From Chitinophagales bacterium (GTDB lineage Bacteria; Bacteroidota; Bacteroidia; Chitinophagales; LD1), in the NCBI GenBank assembly GCA_016787045.1, contig JAEUVA010000010.1, forward strand, positions 36,531-100,530: a DNA stretch of 64,000 bases. The letters are read 5' to 3'. The notes below the pieces were generated by a model, which ran no database searches, was not told where the DNA came from, and worked only from the letters and a program-made list of their open reading frames with translations. Positions 56,020-64,000 of the stretch are shown piece by piece (position 1 is the first letter of the stretch; every line of letters starts with the position of its first letter). A program made the translations under genes and the position numbers.

Positions 56020-56616
56020 ATGATTGCATATCTGAGCGGGAAAATTACGTTTAAAAGTCCCACACATATTTTTGTAGAAACGGGCGGCATTGGGTACCTG
56101 CTCAAGATAAGTTTGCACACTTACGAGAGGGTGCAGCACTTAGAGCAATGCACCCTGCACACCCAAATGGTGGTGCGCAACGATGGCCAAAACTTAGCCG
56201 GGTTTGACTTGTATGGTTTTTATGAAGAAGCCGAAAAAGAACTGTTTGAAAAGCTGATTTCGGTATCGGGTGTGGGGGCTGCCACTGCCCGCATGATGCT
56301 CAGCAGCTACAAAGCCGATGAAATAAAACAGGCCATTGCCACCGAAAACGAAGTGTTGATTCAGAGCATCAAAGGCATAGGCCCAAAGAGTGCCAAACGC
56401 ATTATTTTAGAGTTAAAAGACAAAGTAGGCAAAGCAAGCGGTGATGCCCACTTGCTGCCTTCGGCCAACAATAAAGTAAAAGACGAGGCGTTAAGTGCGC
56501 TCTTGGCGCTTGGTTTTAGCAAACCTGCAGCAGATAAAGTGCTCACCCGCCTAACGGCATCGGGCAGTGCACCCAGTGTAGAAGTATTGATAAAAGAAGC
56601 GCTCAAATTATTGTAG
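56020..56616 (+). CDS. ruvA: Holliday junction branch migration protein RuvA
   Basis: 198 residues, normal length. N-terminal OB fold (MIAYLSGKITFKSPTHIFVETGGIGYLL), two helix-hairpin-helix motifs (ISVSGVGAATARMML; IKGIGPKSAKRIILELKDK) and the C-terminal UBA-like domain III (DEALSALLALGFSKPAADKVL) that contacts RuvB. It binds four-way junctions and loads RuvB. sprA starts 20 nt after its stop; this ruvA-sprA pairing is, as I recall, frequent in Bacteroidota. Confidence 0.95.
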   Translation: MIAYLSGKITFKSPTHIFVETGGIGYLLKISLHTYERVQHLEQCTLHTQMVVRNDGQNLAGFDLYGFYEEAEKELFEKLISVSGVGAATARMMLSSYKADEIKQAIATENEVLIQSIKGIGPKSAKRIILELKDKVGKASGDAHLLPSANNKVKDEALSALLALGFSKPAADKVLTRLTASGSAPSVEVLIKEALKLL

Positions 56617-56636
56617 AAACCCCTTAGTGTAGATTT

Positions 56637-59600
56637 GTGATTAGTAGAAAATCTGTTTTTCCGTTTTTGTCTGTTTTAGCCGCAGCCGGTGCGCTCTTGG
56701 CGGCTACTTCTAAACCGCACATGCCCCTGTTGTTTGCCTCTCCAGAACCAATGGTTGAGGATAGCGACAAGATAAAACTCAAATACCCCATCAAAGACCG
56801 CGAGGGCGATTTTGTGAGCGATAAGCCCGACAATCCGTTTTATCTTAAAGACCCTGCAGCTATAGAAGAGCATGTGGAATATGACCCCGAGACAGGTATG
56901 TATGTGCTCACCGAAACAGTAGGTGGCGCAAACATAAAGCCGCCTACCTACATGAGCTACGAAGATTTTTTGAAATATACCGAGCAGCAAGAGCGCAAAA
57001 ACTACTGGAAAGAGCGCGCTAACGCAGTATTGCTTATTGAGGATAAAAACATACTTCCCCCCATTCAGGTAAAGCGCCAGTTTTTTGACCGGCTTTTTGG
57101 CGGTAGCAAAATAGAAATCCGTCCGCAGGGAAATGTGGAGATGACGCTGGGCGCCAACGTCCAAAAAACGGCCAACCCCAACATACCCGTCAGCAACCGC
57201 ACTACCGGTGGTTTCGATTTTGACATGAACATTAATATGAATGTGATTGGCAAAATTGGCGATAAACTGCAAATGGGCATTAAGTACAACACCCAAAGCG
57301 GGTTTGATTTTGATAACCAGATTAAACTCGGCTACACCGGTGATGAGGACGACATCATCAAAGTAATAGAGGCCGGAAACGTAAACTTACCCCTCAACAC
57401 CCGATTAATTTCCGGCAGCCAAACCCTCTTTGGTGTAAAAACGCAGTTGCAATTTGGCCGCCTTACCTGGACCAGCGTTATCTCTCAACAAAAAGCCAAA
57501 AAAGAAACCGTAGTAATAGAGAGCGGCTCGCAACGCCAGCCCTTTGAAGTAAAGGCCGATCAATACGATGAAAACAAACACTTTTTCCTTTCGCAATATT
57601 TTCGTGATCAGTACGATTATGCACTAAGCGGGTTGCCAAATATTAAAACTGTTGTTAATGTAACCCGTCTTGAAGTTTGGGTAACCAACCGCAACGGCTC
57701 TACACAAAATGTGCGCGATGTAGTGGCGTTGATGGACTTGGGCGATGCCAATCCGTATTCGCCCAATGTGGTTTCTACCGCCAATGGCGATGGCCGCCCG
57801 CGCAACGAAGCCAATAACCTTTACGGTAAATTGATCTCTAACCCCAACTACCGTTTTATTGATAACACCGTAGCTACCCTCATAGGCCCCGGATTTAACT
57901 TACAGCAGGGTCAAGATTTTGAAAAAACATATTCGCGCAAGCTCAACGAAACAGAATATACCTTTCAGCGCCAGTTGGGGTACATTTCTTTAAATACCCA
58001 ATTGAACCCTAACGAAGTATTGGCCGTGGCCTTTCAGTATGAATATAATGGTGCAGTGTTTCAGGTAGGCGAGTTTGGTAACCAGGTACCGCCCGATAGC
58101 AACACTACGAGCAAGGCCTTGTTTTTGAAAATGCTCAAAGGCAGTACCGTGCGCCCTAACCTGCCCATTTTTGATTTAATGATGAAAAATATCTATTCGT
58201 TGGGGGCATACAATTTATCTAACGAAGATTTTCGCTTAGATATTTACTACAACGACCCGGGTGGTGGGCTAAAGAGATATTTACCCAAAGGATGTTTGCA
58301 AGGCGAGCAATTGCTGCGTGTAATGAATTTGGATAACCTAAACATGAATGGCGACCCGCAGCGCGATGGTTTGTTTGACTGGGTGCCCGGGGTAACAATA
58401 CTGACTCAAAACGGGCGCCTGATATTTCCGCAGAAAGAACCTTTTGGCACTAACCTGCGCGATGCCATGGTTAAGTGCGGCACCCCTAACGACACCTCAC
58501 TTTTTGTGTTTCAGCAACTGTATGACTCTACCAAATTTTGGGCGCAGCAGTTTCCGGAGTACAACCGGTTTGTGATAAAAGGGCAATACAAAGGTGCCGG
58601 TGGCAAAGAAATTTCGTTGGGTGCTGGCAATATACCCAAGGGCTCCGTAGTGGTAACAGCCGGTGGGCAAAAATTAACTGAGGGCACACACTACACAGTG
58701 GACTACAACCTCGGGCGCATTACCATTATAGATGGCAGCATACTTAACAGCGGGCAGCAAATCAAAGTGGACTTTGAAAACAACAACCTGTTTGCCACCC
58801 AGGTACGCTCGCTATACGGCACCCGCTTAGACTATCGGGTAAATAAAAACCTGAATCTTGGTGCCACAGTAATGACATTGGGCGAGCGGCCATTTACCCC
58901 CAAGGTAAACATAGGCGATGACCCCATCCGCAACACCATTATGGGCTTTGATGTGAAACACGAAACCACAGCACCGTGGCTCACCAAGGCCCTAGACAGA
59001 ATACCGTTTTACTCTACCAAAGAAATGAGCACCATCAACAGCTATGCTGAGGTGGCGCACCTGCAACCCGGCCACTCCAGAGCCATCAATAACCAAGACA
59101 AAGAAGGACAGGTGTATATTGATGATTTTGAAGGAACCAGCAATGGCTATGTGCTGGGTACACCGCCAATCAGTTGGAAAATTGCCTCAGCCCCTCGCGG
59201 AGCAACCGATGCAGCCGGCAAGGTAATGTTTCCGGAGGCCGAACGTATTAATGATACTACTTATGGGTATAACCGTGCAAAAATTGCCTGGTACCGTATA
59301 GATAACCTCTTCTTCAACCCGCAGGTGGCACCCAGCGCAGTTAAGGCCAATGTGGCCAACTACCAAAACCACTACACTCGGCTCATCCCCATGCAAGAGG
59401 TATTTCCCAACCGCCCTTACCAAACCTTAGACCAAAACTTATATACGTTTGATATTTCATACTTCCCTCGCGATAGAGGGCCATACAACTATGAGTACAG
59501 TGCGCAACCCACACCCGGGGTATCGGCCGGGGTAGATGCCGATGGAAGTTTAAAGCAGCCCAAAACGCGTTGGGGCGGTATTATGCGCTCGTTAGATAAT

Positions 59601-62600
59601 AACGACTTGGAAGCCACCAACGTTGAGTTTATTGAGTTTTGGGTACTTGACCCGTTTTTATACAACACTACATCACCGGGAGGTAAGCTCTACTTTAACC
59701 TCGGTAGCATTTCAGAAGATATTTTGCGCGATAGCCGCATGAGCTACGAAAACGGCATTAGCACACAAGAGGGCACCATGGATAGCACCACTTGGGGGCG
59801 TGTACCCAAGCTACCACCATTGGTAGATGGTTTTGATAATGACCCCAACCTGCGCCCCATACAAGATATCGGTTTAGATGAACTGAACGATGAAGCCGAA
59901 CGCACCCGAAAATCCGCATTTCTGCAAAATATACAGTGGATGAATCAGGCGGCCATTGATAAGCTGACCAGTGACCCAAGTACAGATAACTACCGGTTCT
60001 TTGACGATGGATTTTACAGCAATGTAGGAAGCATCATCACCCGCTACAAAGATTTTTGTGGCTTAGAAGGCAACTCACCGGCACAAACCAATGCCAGCCA
60101 AACTACCGCACAAACCAACTTGCCCGATAAAGAAGACCTGAACAAAGACAATTCGTTAAATGAAAATGAAGAGTATTTTCAATACGAAATAGACATGCGC
60201 CCCGGCATGGATGTAGGAAACAATCCATACATCGTTTCAAAAGTAGAAGGCACAGGTGCCGACCATAACGGTGTAAAAAACCGCTGGCTACAATTCCGTA
60301 TTCCTATCCGCCAGTACACGGCTCGTATTGGAAATATTCCTGATTTTAAGTCTATACAGTTTGTGCGCATGTTTCTTACCGGTTGGGAAGACAGCGTGAT
60401 TATGCGTTTTGGCACGTTGGAATTGGTGCGTAACCAATGGCGTACCTACACCCTGCCGCTCAATGACCCTTGCGAAGATATTTCTACCGAAAACGACCCG
60501 CCATTTTTCAATGTGGCATCGGTAAGTATTGAAGAAAACAGCGCAAAAAAACCGGTGAACTATGTACTGCCGCCAAACATACAGCGCGAAACATTGCTGG
60601 GTCAGCAAACCAACCAGTTTGTGCAGCAAAACGAGCAAGCCCTTTCTATAAAAGTTTGTAACCTCAAAGATTGCAATACTCGTGCAGTGTTTAAAAACAC
60701 AACGTTGGATTTACGCAGATACAAGCGTTTGCGCATGGATGTGCACGCCAACCGTTTTGATGGCGAACTACCGGTGAAAGACGGTGAGGTGGTGGCGTTT
60801 ATTCGCCTGGGGTCCGATTTTAAAGACAACTACTACCAATACGAAGTACCGCTCAAAATAACCAACGATGGGCAATACGATAACAATAGCACTGCTGACC
60901 GGCAAATAGTTTGGCCCGACTCTAACTTCATGGATATTATTATCAAAGAGTTAGTAGAGCTAAAGCTGAAGCGAAACTCTGCAGAGTTTCCGCGTACGGT
61001 GCCTTATGTTTCAAAAGATAGTAAGGGCAGAAACATCACCATTATAGGTAACCCGGATATTGGTGCGGTGCGCACGGTAATGCTAGGCATCAAAAACCCC
61101 TCTAAGTTTGACCCTAACAACCCGCTTACCGATGGTGATGATGGACTTCCTAAATGTATAGAAGTTTGGTTTAATGAATTGCGGGCTACCGGTTTTGAAG
61201 AGTTTGGAGGCACTGCAGCTGTGGGCAGTGTGAGTATTAAGTTAGCTGATCTTGGAGTGATAAACCTGAGTGGAGGCATGCATACTCGCGGCTTTGGGCA
61301 GGTGGAGCAGCGTATAGACCAGCGGTTTAAAGATGACTTGTACCAGTATGATTTTTCCAGCACCATTGAATTAGGTAAATTTTTACCACAAAAAGTGGGT
61401 TTGCGATTGCCGTTTTACGGAGCGTATGCGCAGTCTTTCAGCACACCCGAGTTTGACCCGTATCAGTTTGATATTACCTCTAAAACCATGGTGCGCGATG
61501 TGCGCGATGTGTACGGTGCCGACTCTGCCCGCACTTACCGCGCTCAAATACAAACCATCAACACCCGCAGGGGCTACAACTTTAGCAACGTACGCATAGT
61601 GCCGCAGACCAAGGCCAAAAAACCACACATTTACGACCCCGGCAATTTTGCGTTCACTTATGCGTATAACGAAATTTTATTCAGCGACCCATTTATAGAA
61701 AAGAACTCGCGCAAAACATGGCTGGGCATCATCAACTGGAGTTTTGCCCCGCAAACCAAATCATTTACTCCTTTCAAAAAGATGATTAAGAGCAAAAGCA
61801 AATGGCTCGACCTCATCCGCGATTTTAACTTTAACCCCATGCCATCCACACTCGCTGTCAACTCAGAGTGGAACAGAGAGTTCAACGAGATTAAACTGCG
61901 GCCACTGGGCGAAGTGGACTTTCAAATTCCGGCTACGTATTTCAAAAATTTTAGATGGACACGTACTTACAACTTCAAGATTAATCCGTTTCAAAGTTTG
62001 AGTGTGGACTTTACCGCCAATAACCAAAGCCGGATAGATGAACCCGATGGCCACATAGACACCAAACCCGAAAGGCGCGAGGTGTGGAACAACGTAGGGC
62101 AAGGTGGCCGCAACAATAGCTACAACCAAAGCTTAGCGGTGAACTACAACATCCCCATCAACAAAATCCCAATTTTGGATTTTGTAACCGCCAATGCCGG
62201 ATTTAACTCCAATTACACTTGGACAGCACTGCCATGGCAGCGCGATAGCGCCACCAACCAATGGGTGCAAAATAGTTTAGGCAACATCATCAACAACAGC
62301 CAAAACGATCGTATAAAAGTGGATATGAATTTTAAGAAGCTGTATGATAAAATACCATTCTTAAAAACATACAATTCACCTAACCCGCAGGCAGGCAACA
62401 AAAAAGAAAACGACAAAAAGCGCGATGCGGTAAAAAAGGCAAGAGAGAAAATACAAGATGAGATTACTAAACTGAAGGAGAAGCGCCTGAAGATTAAAGA
62501 GGACTTGGTCAAAGCCGAGCAGAAAATGAAAGATGATTCGCCTACCATTAAAAAGCAAGCGAACGATATAGCCAAGGCCATTGCCGATTTGGATAAAAAC

Positions 62601-64000
62601 GCAACGCTTATTGCAGAAAAGAAAAATGAAAAGCGCACTGCCAAAGACAAGAAAGAAAAAGAAGGACTACAAACCGCCATTGACGCATTGTTGGCGCAGC
62701 GCAAAAAGCTCAAAGAAAATTTGAAAGATGCTAAATACGGTGTGGAGGTATCGCGCTATAAAAAGGAACTGAAAGCGAACAAAAAGAGCATCAAGCAGAA
62801 AAAGCAGGATTATGCCAACAAGCAAGCCCCAGCTGATCCGTTTATTTCTATACCTGTGCGCCCGTTGCTGGCACTCAAAAAAGTGACTGTAGAATACAAA
62901 GAGAACAAGAGCACTACACTACCCGGTTTTGTGGGCTACTCACAAATTTTGGGCAACCAGATAGGAGCCGGTAAGTTTGCTTTTGACCCGAGCATACGCA
63001 GCGCTCCCGGTTTTGATTTTGCTTTCGGTGTGCAGCCGGGCGATCGTTTTTGGAGAGGTGTTGATGTCATCAGCCGCGATGCCTGGTTAGATAATTTTGC
63101 TGCACGTGGTTGGATTTCGGAAGATACGCTCATTAACCAAAAATTTACCCAAACCCGCTCGCAGCGTTTAGACGTAACGGCCACTATTGAGCCGTGGAGC
63201 GATTTGAAAATTGACCTCACACTCTTCCGCGATTACACCGAAAACCACTCGCAGTTTTACAAGCGCGTGTGGGATACCATTGCCAACGATTACCAGTTTA
63301 AGCACCTCAACCCCATGGATATGGGCAGTTACAGCATTTCGTATTTGCCGGTACGCACCATGTTTACCAAAATAGATAAGCAGGGCTATAGCGATACGTA
63401 CAATCAGTTTGAGGCCAACCGCGCAGTTGTTTCTAAGCGATTGGGCAATGGGGTTTACAAAAACCCTAGTGAAGAAAACAGCAACCCTAACTACACGTAC
63501 GGATACGGGCCAAAATCGCAAGATGTGCTGATACCGGCATTTATGGCAGCTTATACAAAAACCGATGCCAACAAAGTGCTGCTCAATCCATTTAAAGCAG
63601 TTCCGCTGCCCAACTGGCGTATTTCGTACAATGGCTTTACCAAGTTTTCGTGGATGCAGAAGTACTTTACCAACTTTACCATTACGCATGGCTATAATTC
63701 CACACTTACAGTCAATAGTTTCCAGACCAACTTAGATTATACCAACAGCGTAAATAACTTTGGTGGAAATGGAGTAGATACACTCAGCGGAAACTACTTC
63801 CCGCAGTTTAACATGCCGAGTATTGTTATCAACGAACAACTTTCTCCATTAATCGGTATAGATATGGTGATGAAAAACAATGTAACCGCCAAGGTGGACT
63901 ACAAAATGAGCCGCACACTCACCATGAATTTTGCTGATTTTCAGATGATAGAGCTGAAAAGCACACAATTTACCATTGGTGCCGGATACAAGATTAAAGG
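56637..64000 (+). CDS. sprA: T9SS outer membrane translocon protein SprA (partial, 3' end beyond the window)
   Basis: About 2454 codons are visible and open to the last base, so nearly the full family length. The start is a GTG giving a signal peptide (FLSVLAAAGALLAA); a stop lies 12 nt upstream in frame. Recognisable SprA blocks: YPIKDREGDF, IEIRPQGNVEMTLGA, VIEAGNVNLPLNTRLISGSQ, FGVKTQLQFG and the final FTIGAGYKIK. SprA forms the very large barrel through which T9SS cargo crosses the outer membrane. Around residues 1920-2065 is an unusual Lys/Glu-rich predicted coiled coil. It should export the sorted proteins encoded elsewhere in this window. Confidence 0.95.
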   Translation, partial: MISRKSVFPFLSVLAAAGALLAATSKPHMPLLFASPEPMVEDSDKIKLKYPIKDREGDFVSDKPDNPFYLKDPAAIEEHVEYDPETGMYVLTETVGGANIKPPTYMSYEDFLKYTEQQERKNYWKERANAVLLIEDKNILPPIQVKRQFFDRLFGGSKIEIRPQGNVEMTLGANVQKTANPNIPVSNRTTGGFDFDMNINMNVIGKIGDKLQMGIKYNTQSGFDFDNQIKLGYTGDEDDIIKVIEAGNVNLPLNTRLISGSQTLFGVKTQLQFGRLTWTSVISQQKAKKETVVIESGSQRQPFEVKADQYDENKHFFLSQYFRDQYDYALSGLPNIKTVVNVTRLEVWVTNRNGSTQNVRDVVALMDLGDANPYSPNVVSTANGDGRPRNEANNLYGKLISNPNYRFIDNTVATLIGPGFNLQQGQDFEKTYSRKLNETEYTFQRQLGYISLNTQLNPNEVLAVAFQYEYNGAVFQVGEFGNQVPPDSNTTSKALFLKMLKGSTVRPNLPIFDLMMKNIYSLGAYNLSNEDFRLDIYYNDPGGGLKRYLPKGCLQGEQLLRVMNLDNLNMNGDPQRDGLFDWVPGVTILTQNGRLIFPQKEPFGTNLRDAMVKCGTPNDTSLFVFQQLYDSTKFWAQQFPEYNRFVIKGQYKGAGGKEISLGAGNIPKGSVVVTAGGQKLTEGTHYTVDYNLGRITIIDGSILNSGQQIKVDFENNNLFATQVRSLYGTRLDYRVNKNLNLGATVMTLGERPFTPKVNIGDDPIRNTIMGFDVKHETTAPWLTKALDRIPFYSTKEMSTINSYAEVAHLQPGHSRAINNQDKEGQVYIDDFEGTSNGYVLGTPPISWKIASAPRGATDAAGKVMFPEAERINDTTYGYNRAKIAWYRIDNLFFNPQVAPSAVKANVANYQNHYTRLIPMQEVFPNRPYQTLDQNLYTFDISYFPRDRGPYNYEYSAQPTPGVSAGVDADGSLKQPKTRWGGIMRSLDNNDLEATNVEFIEFWVLDPFLYNTTSPGGKLYFNLGSISEDILRDSRMSYENGISTQEGTMDSTTWGRVPKLPPLVDGFDNDPNLRPIQDIGLDELNDEAERTRKSAFLQNIQWMNQAAIDKLTSDPSTDNYRFFDDGFYSNVGSIITRYKDFCGLEGNSPAQTNASQTTAQTNLPDKEDLNKDNSLNENEEYFQYEIDMRPGMDVGNNPYIVSKVEGTGADHNGVKNRWLQFRIPIRQYTARIGNIPDFKSIQFVRMFLTGWEDSVIMRFGTLELVRNQWRTYTLPLNDPCEDISTENDPPFFNVASVSIEENSAKKPVNYVLPPNIQRETLLGQQTNQFVQQNEQALSIKVCNLKDCNTRAVFKNTTLDLRRYKRLRMDVHANRFDGELPVKDGEVVAFIRLGSDFKDNYYQYEVPLKITNDGQYDNNSTADRQIVWPDSNFMDIIIKELVELKLKRNSAEFPRTVPYVSKDSKGRNITIIGNPDIGAVRTVMLGIKNPSKFDPNNPLTDGDDGLPKCIEVWFNELRATGFEEFGGTAAVGSVSIKLADLGVINLSGGMHTRGFGQVEQRIDQRFKDDLYQYDFSSTIELGKFLPQKVGLRLPFYGAYAQSFSTPEFDPYQFDITSKTMVRDVRDVYGADSARTYRAQIQTINTRRGYNFSNVRIVPQTKAKKPHIYDPGNFAFTYAYNEILFSDPFIEKNSRKTWLGIINWSFAPQTKSFTPFKKMIKSKSKWLDLIRDFNFNPMPSTLAVNSEWNREFNEIKLRPLGEVDFQIPATYFKNFRWTRTYNFKINPFQSLSVDFTANNQSRIDEPDGHIDTKPERREVWNNVGQGGRNNSYNQSLAVNYNIPINKIPILDFVTANAGFNSNYTWTALPWQRDSATNQWVQNSLGNIINNSQNDRIKVDMNFKKLYDKIPFLKTYNSPNPQAGNKKENDKKRDAVKKAREKIQDEITKLKEKRLKIKEDLVKAEQKMKDDSPTIKKQANDIAKAIADLDKNATLIAEKKNEKRTAKDKKEKEGLQTAIDALLAQRKKLKENLKDAKYGVEVSRYKKELKANKKSIKQKKQDYANKQAPADPFISIPVRPLLALKKVTVEYKENKSTTLPGFVGYSQILGNQIGAGKFAFDPSIRSAPGFDFAFGVQPGDRFWRGVDVISRDAWLDNFAARGWISEDTLINQKFTQTRSQRLDVTATIEPWSDLKIDLTLFRDYTENHSQFYKRVWDTIANDYQFKHLNPMDMGSYSISYLPVRTMFTKIDKQGYSDTYNQFEANRAVVSKRLGNGVYKNPSEENSNPNYTYGYGPKSQDVLIPAFMAAYTKTDANKVLLNPFKAVPLPNWRISYNGFTKFSWMQKYFTNFTITHGYNSTLTVNSFQTNLDYTNSVNNFGGNGVDTLSGNYFPQFNMPSIVINEQLSPLIGIDMVMKNNVTAKVDYKMSRTLTMNFADFQMIELKSTQFTIGAGYKIK

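Noticed and set aside
56676..63689. Many minus-strand open frames opposite sprA
   Set aside because: They lie opposite one uninterrupted plus frame with clear SprA motifs; none shows a recognisable family.

Overview
This window looks like a chromosomal segment of a member of the Bacteroidota, probably near Chitinophagales/Sphingobacteriales. Reasons: a nearly complete SprA (the type IX secretion outer-membrane channel), five genes whose products end in a T9SS C-terminal sorting domain, SprB-type repeats, a SusC-like TonB receptor with a carboxypeptidase-regulatory N-terminus, an ECF sigma/membrane anti-sigma pair, and Bacteroidota-typical small families (DUF983, DUF2490, DUF6132). It reads as ordinary chromosome. 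I saw no phage, insertion sequence or CRISPR array.

Layout. 1-4 kb: tail of lpxH, a zinc-ribbon membrane protein, tRNA-Cys, HU, a glycosyltransferase, a YHS lipoprotein and fabH. 4-9.5 kb: a large secreted M43-type metalloprotease, then tag. 9.5-20 kb: lpxD, a TonB receptor, a secreted two-domain peptidoglycan hydrolase, a secreted alpha/beta hydrolase and two thioredoxin-fold proteins. 20-30 kb: PBP1A, an RsmI-like methylase, a giant secreted reprolysin-like protease, a cNMP-binding protein and tRNA-Arg. 30-36.4 kb: a tripartite RND efflux operon with a DUF2490 protein behind it. 36.5-42.8 kb: a DUF2892/DUF6132/methyltransferase-HMA operon, DUF983, a PfkB kinase, DUF1295, a diheme cytochrome c and TerC. 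42.8-52.9 kb: a GH3/beta-lactamase fusion, the sigma/anti-sigma pair, an alpha-2-macroglobulin and AlkB. 53.0-53.8 kb: an unusual tRNA-Ser/tRNA-Pro cluster. 53.8-64 kb: a nonsense-interrupted T9SS cargo gene, ruvA and sprA, which runs off the end.

How the genes fit together. The secreted proteases, peptidoglycan hydrolase and esterase-like hydrolase are expected clients of the secretion system whose channel, SprA, is also encoded here. LpxH and LpxD (lipid A), PBP1A (peptidoglycan), the RND pump and the TonB receptor make this an envelope-rich stretch.

The most striking part is 53,026-53,765. Five tRNA-like units lie in line with one intact tRNA-Ser(GCU) and one intact tRNA-Pro(UGG). In all five, in two isotypes, the anticodon arm is replaced almost exactly by the same palindrome, TCCCGAT-NNNN-ATCGGGA. 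Three of them form a tandem array of about 104 nt pitch with a shared new 3' hairpin. I know of no described system that matches this. It may be a palindromic mobile element that targets anticodon arms, or a family of structured tRNA-derived RNAs.
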